NCBI GenBank assembly: GCA_014281115.1
Contig: JACONQ010000005.1
Coordinates: 682,001 to 746,000 of the forward strand
Reading direction: 5' to 3'
Origin: Laburnicola sp. R22_1
Taxonomy: Eukaryota; Ascomycota; Dothideomycetes; Pleosporales; Didymosphaeriaceae
DNA: 64,000 nt
Position numbers and translations under genes: made by a program. The notes under the pieces were generated by a model. The model was not told where the DNA came from and did not search any database. It saw nothing but the letters and a program-made list of their open reading frames with translations. Positions 10,818 through 23,373 of the stretch are shown here, one piece after another (position 1 is the first letter of the stretch; each line of letters opens with the position of its first letter).

Positions 10818-13154
10818 ATGGCGCCCAACACACGCAAAAGAAAGGCCGTCACCCGCGACGTGTCTGCTGCCAATGACTCGGAGGAAGAACTGGCCGACGG
10901 GCTCCTGCACGGCATCCTGTCGCACAGCGAAGGCGAGTCCGATGCGGATCAGGACGACGATACAGAGAGCGAAGCTAGCAGTGTCATAGAGGGCTTGTCT
11001 GACGAAGGCGACGAGGACGCAGAGCGCTTCTCGGACACGGACCCCGAGGACGACGAGGCCCAAGTCCGAGAGCAGATGCGCAAGCTGAAAACCACGGATG
11101 CTGGAGCGCGAGTAGATGGCGAGCTGGACGAGCTGGACGAGCTGGAAAACGAGGGCCTGAAGCGCAATTACACCGTCACGACTGATGCAAACGGCAACCC
11201 GCGCTATCTGTACAAGGAAATCGACCCCGTGTACGATTCGGACGACTCCGATGCGCCCGAGACGACAAATACGATTGGCGACATCCCCCTTACCTACTAC
11301 GATGAGTATCCACACATAGGCTACGATATCAATGGCAAGAAGATCATGCGACCTGCCAAGGGTGAGGCTTTGGACGCTCTGCTGGATCAGATTGACATAC
11401 CCAAGGGCTGGACTGGCTTGACAGACCCCGCTACGGGGAAGCCCTTGAACCTGTCAGAGGAAGAGTTGGATGTGCTGAAGAGACTCACGAGGAACGAAGT
11501 GGTGGAGGATGGCTACGACCCCTACCCGGAAATGGTGCACTACTTCTCTGGCAAACAAGAAATCATGCCGCTGAGCGCTGCGCCGGAACCCAAACGAAGA
11601 TTCGTGCCATCCAAGCATGAAGCCAAACGAGTCATGAAGATTGTCAAAGCTATCCGAGAGGGTCGCATTCAGCCTTACAAGCCTCCGTCGGAGGAGGAAG
11701 ACGAAGATGAGCGAGTGTATTATGACGTGTGGTCCGACGAGAAGCCACGCCCGGATAATTCGATGCATATTGCTGCGCCCAAGTTACCCCCACCCGGTTA
11801 CGACGCAAGTTATCATCCTCCCAAGGAGTATCTTCCTGACAAGGACGAGGAAGCGGCATGGTTAGAGGCTGATGAAGAAGACCGGGAGAAAGATTATCTT
11901 CCCAGGAACTACGAAGCTTTGAGGAAGGTACCGGGCTACGAGCGGTTTGTCAAGGAACGATTCGAGCGCAGTTTGGACCTATATCTGGCTCCCCGTGTGC
12001 GGAGGAACAAGCTCAACATCGACCCAGAGTCGTTGCTACCGAAGCTGCCTAACCCCGATGATCTGAAGCCGTTTCCTACCACGTGCGCTACCATCTTCAG
12101 GGTCCAAGAAGGCCGCGTCCGTAGTGTTTCTTTTGATCCAAACGGCATATTCGTTGCTAGTGGTGGCGATGATGGCTACGTTCGCATATGGGAACTTCTT
12201 ACTGGCCGCCAAGTATGGAATGCCAGATTATCCGATGAAGAAGCTGTAGATGCAGTGAAGTGGAGGCCTGTTAAAGACTCATCCATTCTGGCCGCTGCGG
12301 CGGGCGAGAGCGTATACATGATTGTGCCATTTGCCATCCTGTCGCCAGATGTAGAGCAGGCAAGCCGCGAAATTCTGGACGCAGGTTGGGGCTACGCGGC
12401 TTCGAAGCCGTCTACGACGACGAATGGCGTCACAAAGGAGCCTCCTGGAAAATGGACCCGTCCTGAGAGTCGGCTCGAGTCCAAGGGCGTGTTGGTGCAA
12501 GCTACGGTCCGATCGCTGGTCAAGATGATCAACTGGCACAGAAAGGGCGATTACTTTGCAACCGTGTCGCCTCGGGGCCAGAGTTCGGCAGTGGCTATTC
12601 ACACTCTGTCCAAGCACCTAACGCAGTTGCCATTCCGCCGGCTCAAGGGTATAGCCCAGACTGCTCAATTCCATCCCTCGAAAGCGATATTCTTCGTGGC
12701 CACCAGAAACACGATTCGGAGCTATGATCTGGCCAAACAAGAGCTCGTCAAGATGCTGCAACCTGGTGCCAAGTGGATCTCGTCTATCGACGTGCATCCG
12801 GGTGGAGACAATATCATTGTTGGCACGTACGACAAGCGGCTGCTGTGGCACGACCTAGATCTGTCGACCAAGCCTTACAAAACGCTCCGCTTCCACAAGG
12901 AAGCGATCCGGGCAGTGCGGTTCCATCAAGGGGGACTGCCACTTTTTGCCGATGCGAGCGACGACGGCAGCCTGCAGATATTCCACGGCAAGGTGGTGGG
13001 CGACCTCATGGAAAATGCTACCCTTGTGCCACTCAAGGTACTGAAGGGGCACAAGGTCAAGAGCAGGTTGGGCGTGATGGACGTGGACTGGCACCCGAGG
13101 GAGCCATGGTGTGTGAGTGCGGGCGCTGATGGGACGTGCCGGCTGTGGAATTAG
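10818..13154 (+). CDS. erb1: Ribosome biogenesis protein ERB1/BOP1
   Basis: Component of the nucleolar PeBoW complex (with YTM1 and NOP7) needed for 27S pre-rRNA processing and 60S assembly. It is a single exon of 778 aa. The open frame continues upstream to 10692, but the ATG at 10818 starts the family's usual basic N-terminus ([11 protein letters not shown]), so I begin there. An acidic, low-complexity region spans about 20-130. The BOP1NT domain follows, with [20 protein letters not shown] and the conserved [20 protein letters not shown]. The C-terminal half holds WD40 repeats (for example [18 protein letters not shown]) and ends at [10 protein letters not shown]. Length and domain order match the family. 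It is transcribed divergently from PRP5. Confidence 0.95.
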   Translation: MAPNTRKRKAVTRDVSAANDSEEELADGLLHGILSHSEGESDADQDDDTESEASSVIEGLSDEGDEDAERFSDTDPEDDEAQVREQMRKLKTTDAGARVDGELDELDELENEGLKRNYTVTTDANGNPRYLYKEIDPVYDSDDSDAPETTNTIGDIPLTYYDEYPHIGYDINGKKIMRPAKGEALDALLDQIDIPKGWTGLTDPATGKPLNLSEEELDVLKRLTRNEVVEDGYDPYPEMVHYFSGKQEIMPLSAAPEPKRRFVPSKHEAKRVMKIVKAIREGRIQPYKPPSEEEDEDERVYYDVWSDEKPRPDNSMHIAAPKLPPPGYDASYHPPKEYLPDKDEEAAWLEADEEDREKDYLPRNYEALRKVPGYERFVKERFERSLDLYLAPRVRRNKLNIDPESLLPKLPNPDDLKPFPTTCATIFRVQEGRVRSVSFDPNGIFVASGGDDGYVRIWELLTGRQVWNARLSDEEAVDAVKWRPVKDSSILAAAAGESVYMIVPFAILSPDVEQASREILDAGWGYAASKPSTTTNGVTKEPPGKWTRPESRLESKGVLVQATVRSLVKMINWHRKGDYFATVSPRGQSSAVAIHTLSKHLTQLPFRRLKGIAQTAQFHPSKAIFFVATRNTIRSYDLAKQELVKMLQPGAKWISSIDVHPGGDNIIVGTYDKRLLWHDLDLSTKPYKTLRFHKEAIRAVRFHQGGLPLFADASDDGSLQIFHGKVVGDLMENATLVPLKVLKGHKVKSRLGVMDVDWHPREPWCVSAGADGTCRLWN

Positions 13155-13420
13155 ATGGCAGGATTGCATTCTAGGAACGTAGATGAATATTGAATATCCC
13201 GCATGTCATCCCGCGCACGTTGCCCACAGGCTGCCCTGATTGGATTGGCCTGCGCCGACCATGCTCTGTCTGGGCCGACTGCACGCGCACCGGACACCAC
13301 AGACAGCGACTACCTGCCGTGGATGCTGCCCGCTGCCCGCTGCCCGCTGCCATGTCCCCTCGCCCTCCTCGCTGCCCCGACGGCCTTCTGCCACCCTGAC
13401 GCCGACGACAGCGCCCCATC

Positions 13421-14753
13421 ATGCCGCGTCCCAGCCTGCCTCCGACGCCTGCGCCCTCGACCGACATCACGGGAAAAAGCAATGCCCACGCGGGCCACTT
13501 CGACAACACGTTTGCGCTGCCGCCCGCCGCCATCAGCAGCGCCCGTGGCAGCACCACCGAGAGCTCGTCGGCAGCCTCCAGCGCCTCCGGCTCCTCGTAC
13601 CGGCCGCTGTCTCCTGCCTCCCCCAGCGCAACCGCGACGCATGCCCCCGCCTCTCGGAAACGCCCGAGTTCGAGCCAGAGCATCATCACCAAGGATGACT
13701 ACTCGCTGCCGCCGCCGCCCACGCGCTCGCGCAAGATCATCCAAATGAAGCCCAAGGAATCGCAGCACCAACCCAAGCCTGCAGCTTCCCCGTCGTCGGC
13801 CACCAAGTCGGCCACCAAGTCGGCGCCCGCAGCCGCTGCGGGCGGCAAAAAGAAGCAGACAGCCAACACTTCTGCGGCGGGAAGAAAGATTGCCCGCAAG
13901 ACGGCGCACAGCTTGATCGAGCGCAGGCGGCGGTCCAAGATGAACGAAGAATTTGGCGTGCTGAAGGATATGATCCCCGCATGTGCGGGGCAGGAAATGC
14001 ACAAGCTCGCCATCCTACAGGTACTGCTCCGAGGCCAATCTGTGACGTCCGGTCGCTAACAGCCCCTAGGCTAGCATTGAATACATGCGCTACTTGCAGC
14101 AATGCGTCGACGACCTGAAGGCTGCGCATCGGCCGAGGCGGGCCTCACCAACACCGACATGCCCACAACGGGAGCCGCCTGCACTTGCCGTCGACAGGAC
14201 CGGCATGCACGACGAAGATGAGGAAGACGACGACGAGGACGAAGACATGTCGGACGCTGTCTCGCCAAAGCACACTGTGACCGCAGACCGGACATCCACG
14301 TACAATTTCCCCAATGCCTCGCCCGCCATATACCCCTCCGACCGAAGCGTGTACTCCACCACAACCTCGCCCGCTATCCATCCTGGTGACGTGCAGAACT
14401 ATTCGGCGACCATGTCGCCCGCCCTGCAACCCTCCGATCCCCACCACTACTCTCTATCGTCATCCATCCGCTCCACGACCGCGTCACCTTTGATCCAAGC
14501 ATCACCAGCATTCAGCGCGCAGACCCCGTCGCTAGCACAGTTCCAGAACCCGTTCGCAACGGCACCTTCTAGTAAGAACTCCCTATCTGGTCCTGCCGGT
14601 GGAAACTTTGCGCTCACGTCGCCGGCGCTGGGTCCCCAGGCAGACCGTGAAGACCACGAAGCTACCGAGGCGCTGTTGATGCTCAATGCCGATCGGAGAA
14701 GTTGGAACGGTGGGGGTCGCGGTATGAGCGTACGGGATCTGCTCACTGGGTAG
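13421..14753 (+). CDS. bHLH transcription factor (2 exons)
   Basis: Predicted nuclear DNA-binding regulator, possibly like S. pombe esc1; the regulated genes are unknown. Exons are 13421-14020 and 14070-14753, with a 49-nt phase-0 intron (GTACTG donor, CTAAC branch, CTAG acceptor) inside the domain. The product is 427 aa. The bHLH spans about 159-220 and starts RKTAHSLIERRRRSKMNEEF. His163, Glu167 and Arg171 take the 5-9-13 positions of E-box (CACGTG-type) binders. Helix 2 (MHKLAILQASIEYMRYLQQC) is joined exactly by splicing. Flanking regions are Ser/Pro/Ala-rich, with an acidic run DEDEEDDDEDED-like after the domain and repeated SPAI/SPAL motifs in the C-terminal half, suggesting activation or phosphorylation regions. 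Confidence 0.88.
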
Positions 14754-16338
14754 CCGCTTGTCTTTTATATATCGCTTTGTTCGCTGAAAGAGTCTGCACG
14801 TGGTTATTCATGAGGAGGGTAATCTGATAGTAAGGCGCTGGAGGTTCTCTGCTGTGACGGATGTTCGCTCTTCGGAGGTCGTTTGCATTGAGCAGTCTGT
14901 TTTGCGCTGCAGTATATACGGTACCTGGTTGTGTTTGGTCCGGCTTAGTACACTACTTGTCCGATGTGTGCGCTCCTCTTATTGTGGGAGGTGCGTCCAA
15001 AAGTTTGAAACCATCTTGTTCATCTTCGGATATCTTCCTTGCGCACTTTGTTGTGATAGAGTCCCAACAAGTGATGTTGCTTTTTGTCGGCCAAGAGTGA
15101 TTTAGCTCACCGGAGATCGGTAGACCGGTGGCGGGGAGCCGAAGCCAAATGCCCTTCATACATCATCCATCCGCACACCTCCTTCTACATTCCTTCAACT
15201 CTTTTCACACAGCGTGCTGATATCCTACTTACGGGCTGCCTATTTACCGTGCACCGAAAGGTTTGCGATGATTTTCCTCTTGACGGTGCCTAAGTCTGAT
15301 CGGTTTCGGCATGCCCTCGCCACGAGGTTTCCTTGAGATTCAGCCGTCGCCATCGGATCTCTGGGTCTAGCAAGTCAGTGAAGGGCGGGTCTCGATGCAA
15401 AGGTAGTCTACCTTCGCAACCATGATCCCACGTCTGTACAATGCGCGTCGTACAAGGCCTCGGATTTGTCCAAGCCCAGGTCCGAACGTCCGAACGTCGT
15501 AAAAGCATCGCTCTGTCTAACCTCCTTGGACATGACAGGCGCATGACGATGTCTCATTCCTTGGATACGGGACCACCAAGGTCAACATGGATTCGAATCC
15601 GGAATGGCGACGGGGGGTATGGCTTCTCGCTGGTTCTCAGCGATTGATACTCCGTCTTGCGTCAAGAAGTCATTTCATCCTGCTTTCGTCTCGGCGTCAT
15701 TCACAGCTCTTTTCATCAGTCCTTTGCGGTTCATTCTGTTGGTTGTTGGAAAGCACGAAGACGCAATGTAGCGGCACGTACTGTGTGTGGTTTGTATACT
15801 CCGAGCTCCGAGCACATACTCCTGCCATCGGCGCCACAAAGAAAGCGAAAGACCGAGTCGCCGAGCCGGAGCAAGCACGACATGAGGAGTTTTACGATGC
15901 CATTGGATTGTTGCGCTCCACATAGCAATCCGAGGTCTTGATTAGGCCTCATCAATGACACATGGCCTCGGGCCCAGCCTCTTTCTGTCGGAAGAGGCAC
16001 AACCACGTTTGAGCTCTGACCCCACTTCGACCTCACGGATATAACCGAACCGAATCTGAACTTATCCTTTTAACGGCCTGGTTTACGCGGAATTATACCC
16101 CCCTAAAGTCCATCCTTGATACTGTATATATCTAAAGGCTTACCCTCTCTTGCGTCGGATAGCGTCACGAGCTGTTGCTTTGTTTTCACGTCACACGTTT
16201 CAACAGCGTCTCTGGAGTCTTTAGTTTTCACGCCCACGTCCTCGCCACATCATTTCCAATCAACCGGCAGCCATATTTGGGAAGCAGCGTAGCGCGCACA
16301 TTACCCGTACCCGGCGAGCCTTCCCTAGCAGTGAACGC
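14754..16338. other. Intergenic region, 1.6 kb
   Basis: Contains the 3' flank of the bHLH gene and the upstream region of the MFS transporter. A TATATAT stretch near 16125-16132 lies about 210 bp before the transporter start. I see no convincing gene or repeat. Confidence 0.45.
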
Positions 16339-18196
16339 ATGGCGAAAATGCCAAATCCCCGCGAAACCGATCAGAGCATTCTAGGCAGCGTGTCGCTCGC
16401 CGGCGAAACCGTGGCACCATCGCGGGAGAGCTCAGAATACGGAAAGATGGATGCCGATAGAGATGTAGAAAAGGGCGTCATGGTAGAAGATCGCGCAGAG
16501 GGAGATGTGGCACAGGTACGATTCATACGACCAACTGTTGCGCATTCATGAGCTAACCCCCAGCAGAAATCAGCCGAGACTCCAGATGACATTGGTAGCG
16601 AGCTCGAGAAACATCTGTCTCGCCAGAGCACCAAGAAGCAGCATCTGGCGCCAGAGGTGTACCCGGTAATGAATCTGGAGCAAGGATTGGTTGGTTGGGA
16701 CTCTCAAGACGATCCGGCGAACCCTCGAAACTTTGCAGAAAATCGAAAGTGGTTCATCTTGGGCCTGGTTGCCGCCATCACATTCCTCTGTCCGCTGACA
16801 TCGTCCATCTTCGCTCCGGCGGTCAGTTTTATGAGTGAAGAGTTCCACAACACCTCTCAGATGCTAAGCGCTTGGAGCGTGAGTGTCTATGTGCTGGGTT
16901 TTGCAGTAGGCTAGTATCATGTTTCCAAGATCAATCGTGTTGCTAATACGGACTGCAGATCGGTCCGCTGTTTCTTGGTCCTCTTTCTGAAATCTATGGC
17001 CGCCAGATCGTGCTCAACAGCGCCAACGTCGTCTTCTGTGCCTTCGATCTCGGATGCGCACTAGCGCCCAATCTTACCGGTCTTATCATCATGCGATTCA
17101 TAGGAGGCCTTGGAGGTTCAGCCTGTCTGACAATCGGATCCGGCGTCATTGCGGATCTCTTTCCCGCCGAACAACGTGGCAAGGCAATGGCCTTATACTC
17201 GACCGGCATTCTATTCGGCCCCATTTTAGGCCCACTCCTAGGAGGGTTTATCGCACAACAAGCAGGCTGGCGCTGGGTCTTCTGGGTAGTCTTCATAGCC
17301 AGCTGCCTGATCGCTGGCGGACTGATGATTCTCTATCGCGAAACGAATCCCGTTGTCCTGCTGGATTGGAAGACGAAACGCCTCAGGAAGGAAATGAACC
17401 GCCCGGAGCTGCAAAACATCATGACGCCTCAAAAAGATGCTGCGGCGCTCTCGCCTGCCGACATTCTCAAACAGGGCATCATCCGTCCGATGAAGTTCCT
17501 CACAAGATCGCCCATCGTCCTCTTCCTCAGCCTGTACATGGCTTTTATCTTCGGGCTACTCTATCTGCTTTTCACGACCATCACGGTAACATACCAGCAG
17601 ACGTACGCTTGGTCACCTCAGCTCTGCGGCCTCGCTTATCTGGGACTGGGACTGGGCTTCTTCATGGGCTTGCTCGTCGTCGCGAGGACGTCGGATGCGA
17701 CCATCATCAAGCTCACTAAGAAGCACAACGTCTACGAACCGGAGTATCGCCTCGCGTCCTGCATGTTCTTCGGCTTCTTTATCCCCATCTCGTTCTTCTG
17801 GTAAGCCCCTCATCATCCCCATATTACCCTTTAGCCGCAAAACTAACCCTGCTATTCAGGTACGGCTGGTGCACGCACTACAAAGTCCACTGGATCGTGC
17901 CCATCATCGGCCTCATTCCGTTCGGGTTCGGATCCATAGGCATCGTCATGCCTATTCAGACGTACCTTGTTGATTCGTTCCCGCAGCACGCGGCTTCGGC
18001 CATGGCGGCCCTGGGGTTTGTACGCATGCTGTTTGGGGCTGTGCTTCCGCTTGCTGGGCCGAGTATGTATGATACGTTGGGACTTGGATGGGGGAACAGT
18101 CTTTTGGGGTTCGTGGCTGTGGCCATGATTCCCGTGCCGGGATTGGCGTTCAAGTATGGGGCGCAGGCGAGGAAGAGGTGGCCTCTTAATATGTAG
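16339..18196 (+). CDS. MFS drug:H+ antiporter, DHA1 type (4 exons)
   Basis: Proton-coupled exporter of the fungal DHA1 group (polyamine/multidrug type), expected in the plasma membrane; the substrate is unknown. Exons are 16339-16515, 16564-16905, 16959-17800 and 17860-18196. The product is 565 aa. The cytosolic N-terminus (about 115 aa) is followed by the family hallmark DDPANPRNFAENRKW, then 12 predicted TM segments. Motif A is seen as GPLFLGPLSEIYGRQ, formed by joining exons 2 and 3 after GFA. TM4-5 carries GLGGSACLTIGSGVIADLF and the antiporter motif C region GILFGPILGPLLGG. The long central loop contains KTKRLRKEMNRPE. The first intron ends in CAGCAG, giving two possible in-frame acceptors that differ by one Gln. 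Confidence 0.9.
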
Positions 18197-19262
18197 GGTG
18201 AGGAAGGGAAAGAAAGAAAGAAAGAGTATGTGAGAAAGAAGATTCCCGTTGTTGTTGTTGTTGTTGTTGTTGCTGTTGCATTGGCTTCGACATGTTTTTG
18301 TTGGCATTTGCATTGGGGGATAGACGCATTGGGGCGGAAGCTCTTTTTTTGGGCAAAGATCTAGCATGTTGTATTTGTGATAATGTTATAATGTTATACA
18401 TGCCTCTTGTCTTAATACTGATAGCGATCTGCGTATTCTAACGCGCTCTAATTGATGTAGGTATCCCGAGCACCTTTGCAAACTGAGCAAACTGATCCAC
18501 ATTGGCGATTCAGTGATTAGTGGATACTTCTCTCGTCTTATGTGGAGAGGACTATCCAGCAGATTATTACCAGGATTTCAAACCATAGCGCAATGAGCAA
18601 GTCGACATGTTAGAATGCAAGTCTTATTCCAACATCAATCTAGACAAGAGCCCTGCTGTTGTGCTTGGTTGTGGGCACTTCTTCCCTGCCGAGACGCTTG
18701 ATAGCCACGTTGGTCGTAATGAAGCTTATGAAATGGACACAAAGACGGGCGAGATAACCGGATTGGAGGATCTTTCGGGCTAGTTGCCCTGCCCGAATGA
18801 TTCCCCTCTTGTCTAAATTGCCGAATTCATACACGACGGTTCGTGACACAGAGGTATGATTGTCTCATTAATCAAGCTGTTATCGACGAGCGAGCAAAGC
18901 GCTTTATTGTCACTGGACAAGCTGAGCTGCAAGCACTAGTATCAGATTCTACTGCATTAAACACTATCTCGAGAAAGCAAGTACAGCCAGAATGCAACCT
19001 ACTCAAGACACTTTGATCATAGCAAGAGCCGCTATCTACGGCAAAGATTCATCGAAAGGCTTGAAAAGCGATACTGTGCACGGCTCAATCTTCTAACGTT
19101 TGCATGCAAGCCTTAAGATAACATCAAGAAGCAACATCAACCTGCATACAACCTGCATCAAGCTACGATACTCGCCCTGAGCCACCACTAACAACAGTCT
19201 TCGCACACTTCCCATGCTCATAGCAACACAGCACTACCGACTGCACACAACAGACCCACTAA
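18197..19262. other. Gene-free region downstream of the MFS gene
   Basis: The first part is the transporter's 3' flank and holds a (GTT)n microsatellite at about 18248-18279. Beyond that I see no coding signal to 19262. Confidence 0.5.
18248..18279. repeat. (GTT)n microsatellite
   Basis: Eight or more consecutive GTT units with a GCT interruption near the end, about 50 bp beyond the MFS stop codon and so probably in its 3' UTR. Confidence 0.85.
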
Positions 19263-19751
19263 ATGCGGAGGTCAAATGGTAAAGAAAAAATCGAGGCCTT
19301 TTACCAGAGGACAAGTTCCAAAGGCATAGAGACCAATTGTGCTAATGCCATTTCGATCGTCGACTTCCACAGAGGCTCCCCCGCCGCGGAGACGTAAGTC
19401 TTCCTCTGTTGTTGTACATGTCTTATAGACGACTGCGAAACCGAAAACCCTGCAAAATTTGCTGTAGAGGCCACGCTAATATCTACCATGCGCGTAGGGC
19501 TAGGAGCTACTAAACAGCTAGAGTAGCTAATATTAAGAACAGAGCACAAGCCACAATGTACCGGGCGGGATACAGCAAAGCAATTAGTTAGAATAGCGCA
19601 AAAGCTGTGTGCGCGCAAGTTCCAAGAAGCTAAGAACCTTCTTAAAGCAGTCGATGAGGCGATTAGAGCGCTTTGAAAGGAATGGTACGAGGAGTTGTCG
19701 GCGGAGGAACTAGCCGCTATTAAGAAGGCAATGGTAAGTGGGGTATTATAG
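19263..19751 (+). pseudogene. Decayed open reading frame, probable repeat relic
   Basis: One frame stays protein-like from an ATG at 19263 to a stop at 19749, but is broken by TAA (19395), TAG (19524) and TGA (19674). The last part reads KEWYEELSAEELAAIKKAM and is preceded by AVDEAIRAL, a charged helical pattern unlike random AT-rich sequence. It ends at a good GTAAGT donor (19734), so more exons may have followed. The surrounding DNA is AT-rich and TA-rich. TAG and TGA could come from CAG and CGA by C-to-T change, as in repeat-induced point mutation. I do not recognise the family. Confidence 0.4.
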
Positions 19752-22700
19752 TATTGCGATGCATTTGGGTTATTAGTATAATTGTTAGGATAGACACCTA
19801 GTAAGTTAATAGCCGTACTTGCTCCCTCTTTTATAATGAAAGTATATCTATTGATTTAGTAATACACAGTTCACAATTAGAGAATACGGCATGCCTATGC
19901 AGGAGGCACGAGGCCTTGGGTGTGGAGAAATGGTTGGTGTCAGAACCATGAAGCTGTTGCGGGTGTTACGCGTGCGCACTATATAGAGAACTGAACTGTC
20001 TAGACATCAGCCTAAGCTTGAATCTGAATGGCGATGCGGGTATGCAAGTCTTCGGCCGGAAATTACTTCAATCTTCAATTTGGCACAACAAATGTCCCGA
20101 CAGGCGGGGAGCCACATGGGAATGCATCTGAGCATGCAACTGCTTCATGTTCCAAGTCAGTAGTGGAATCCATGAACAAATCTGAACACGTTCCAAGATA
20201 CAAATATCAACGGACCGTTTTTGGTGATAGTTAGAACAGCAAACATAATATACGTTCAGAACCTGGTTGCATCCCCTCCACACTAGCAATTCATTTTCGA
20301 CGAGTCTTTTCTTTATTGGAAGTCGCACTAGCCCGTGCTTGCTATCAAATATTGGGTGATAAACTGAGAACGCTGCGATTTGACAACACTCGACTCCATA
20401 TATTCTTGAAGAACAACACGGGGAGCAAAGACTGCATGAGCTACATTTCCTCCCCGGGTTCGAAATTCTAGGGTGCTCAGCCAATTCTCATGGTTAAATA
20501 GTGGTAAGTGTTCTTGTGCAATTCTACGATGTTATCTCGAGGTCGAGCTTGCTCTGGTATCCTACCAGCTCGACTACCTCCGCATCTAACACGTATAGCC
20601 CGTGAACGGTGAGTTGACTAGGTTGCGTTTTTTATTAATCCGTGGTAGGACGACAAAATATTTAACATCAGGAATATAACAAGGAAGCAAAGCCCTTTGA
20701 GTGACTAGAACCAGATATGAATGAAGTAAATATAGGCGGTGTACCTCCCCAAAGAAGGAATGGCAAAAGCGAACTGTATAGTCGTGAGTATGTCTGACCT
20801 TGTTCAAACCATTGTGAAGGACAAGGTCTACCTACCCACCACTTGTTCCTTTCGTGCAATACGAGCAAGTGGCCCATTCCGGCAACGTAGCTGACATCCG
20901 ACATCGGGATGATTCCCAGCAGCGCATCCGCCGTAAGCACTGCAATCGGCGATGATCAAGCCGGCCACATGTGTGCGTCATGATGTGTTCGACCTTCTAG
21001 AAGGCTTCTAGGAAGATTGCACGAGTGGGTCGGAAGCCGCGTGCTGACTGCAGCAGGCTAACATGGGGGATCGCAAAAAAAGTAACATTTACTAAATGCA
21101 GTCAGCGGCGCAGATAGATAGATACATTGATGCTGGAGGACAGGGAAGGATAGCGGGGCGGACCACACTGCGGGGTCCAACACGATTGGTGCGATATATT
21201 GGTTCTTGTCATGGGACCGTGGATGCGGTATGAGGCAACCCGATGGGGCAGGAAGGCGGGACCTGGGCGTCGCTGAAGGGAATTGCATGTGTGCTGACGC
21301 TGCTGAGGATGGAGTGGTGAGAGCTAGTGGAGATGGGGCTTGGGGACATTGCGTGATGCCACTCTTGCTCTCTGTCGTTCGTCCGAGGGGCCCAGGCGAG
21401 ATGTCTGTCTGCTGCACGCACTCCACTCCTGTCGATTGTTATCGCAGTCAAGACGCGCATCACTGGAGACGTCAGCATGCACTCTCACCCTGCCGGCTGA
21501 TGTCGGCACATCGACGGCTTTGCTGTGTGAGCGTACGCGATGGCTAGACCTTGTTCATGAAAGCTTCCTATGCCTCTGAAGCACGCCCAAGCTATCGCGT
21601 GATCAGGTGCCGTATTCAGCCACAGGGCTATGCCCGGTACCATTCGTAGTGGAACCCAGTACAGCATACGGTTACGAAGCCCCCAACAGAATAGGCCCAC
21701 GATAGGATCTGGTGTTTCGCGCAAAACGGTGTCCTCTGTTGGATCTAGTGCTCGGGTGCCGGAGCACTGGCGCTTTTCCATGCAGTTAGGTCGACGAGGA
21801 TGCGTGATGCAGCAACAGCGCCGCTCCGTTGCTGCCGAGTAGTAGGCGACTGTTGGTTTTCTTGTGCTGTCCGCTGTTGGGCGTGAAGGGAACATTCTGG
21901 GTACAGAACCATCTCCACCGTGTGCCAGGGATCCCTAGCAGGCCAACGGGCATCTAGCCGGTATGCCGTCGCGTCGCACGTTGTACTCATGGCCTCCGTC
22001 ATCTCTCCATCACGGATGCAAGTCCCTAAGCGCCGACAAGACCCGCTGACGCCATGAAAGCACACGCAGCGAACTGTCTTGTGGCTCGCCGTGTTGCCCA
22101 TTCCGACAAGCCGCGACCAGCCTTCCGCTTCGGGCTACTTTGCCCCAGCCTGTGGTGAATCGGCCTGCGTGGATATCCTGGCTGGGTCTGGTCTGCGCGA
22201 GTCCGAATACAAGGTGCGTTATGTTGAGAAGGAGAGGGTTGAGTCCGCTGGTCCCACCGTCTACATGGCACACCTGCCGTGCTGGAGTAGCGTGTGACTG
22301 TGACTGCTTGCTCAGTGACAAATCCGGGTGTATTGCCGTGGCGTGCGAATGTGCGTCGGCGTCCCGCTCCCGTCAGCGGGCGGCAGCAATACTGTAAGGC
22401 TCGCCCCGTACATTGTGGCACGGTAAACCGTCCTCGTGCAAACCCTGATCTCGCGCGACCGAAGTTCCCTTTTTGCCATGACTAGATAGATAGATAGGTA
22501 GCCTCCTCTGTTCACACTATCATCCTGCTCAGAAAACACAGTACCTGAACCCGTTCCCGAACCGGAACCTACCATAACCCATGACCGTCGCAACCACACA
22601 TGCACCTCGCCCTGTCCCTCTCAACCCTTCCTCCCCATATACCCGGACCATCACTCCATGCAAGAATTCCGCCTTACCCCAGCTCCCAAAAATCCGGGAA

Positions 22701-23373
22701 AGCACTCAAATCAATCCAAACACATCAAATCATATTCCCTTGCCTTCCCCTCCGCCATGGAAAAAGCGGCTCGCGACCTGGCCATCGGGTGAACGAGCGG
22801 AAGAGGCGCACGCGTTATTTCGGCCCCAAGTTAAGGATGGACAGGACATCAGAGGCAAGAAGAGACATTGCTGTGTGTATGCGTGGAAAGGATATCATTT
22901 GTCGCAAGCGCACCTAATGTGACGCAAGCCTGAAAGTCGTCATTGCCACGAGGCCGTTTGCCTTGCAGACTTGATCCCCTGCATAGTCTATATTGCTGCG
23001 CGTGACGCGAACGCTGCCCTTGGCTCTGCACTGCACTGCACTTCTCTGCCTTGCCTCATCTCGCCTCGCCCGTCCTCCCTCTCAAAAATATATGCACCCG
23101 AATCGAAGTCTAATTGTCTGCCCCCAAACCAGGCAGGCGAGCGAGGCATGCATGCAGGACGCCGCCGCAGCGAGGCCAAAGTAAAACAAAAACAGGCCGT
23201 AAGGTCTAGATCAACAGTAACGTGTACTCGTCTGCGTGAAACAGCACGATTCAAAGCCGTGTGGCCAAAGTCTATAATGCGAAATCGTCATGGGAGTATC
23301 GGAAGAGTAAAGTGTAAACAGGAAAGAGATAAAAGAAGGATGTACAACCGCTTAATCGCAGCAAAGAAGAAAA
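19752..23373. other. Gene desert, 3.6 kb
   Basis: No gene is supported. It holds a repeat fragment (20643-20703), short GATA microsatellites near 21114 and 22485, and AT-rich DNA up to about 20700, after which base composition becomes more GC-rich. The many short open frames overlap on both strands without splice logic. Confidence 0.5.
20643..20703. repeat. Diverged dispersed repeat fragment, copy A
   Basis: Shares an identical 14-mer (GGTAGGACGACAAA) and, 27 nt later, AAGCAAAGCCC with a second site at 59389-59450, where the gap is 29 nt. The intervening sequence is AT-rich and roughly alignable. It looks like a remnant of a transposable element family. Confidence 0.5.

Noticed and set aside
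13310..14002. 230-codon minus-strand frame antisense to the bHLH gene
   Set aside because: Shadow of a GC-rich coding exon; Arg/Gly-rich with no recognisable domain.
20520..20600. tRNA-like stretch on the minus strand (GGTAGTCGAGCTGGTAGGA)
   Set aside because: No matching T-arm or acceptor stem; does not fold as a tRNA by eye.
21206..22421. Clusters of 60-130 codon frames on both strands
   Set aside because: Mutually overlapping, Cys/Arg-rich translations of GC-rich non-coding DNA without start context or homology.
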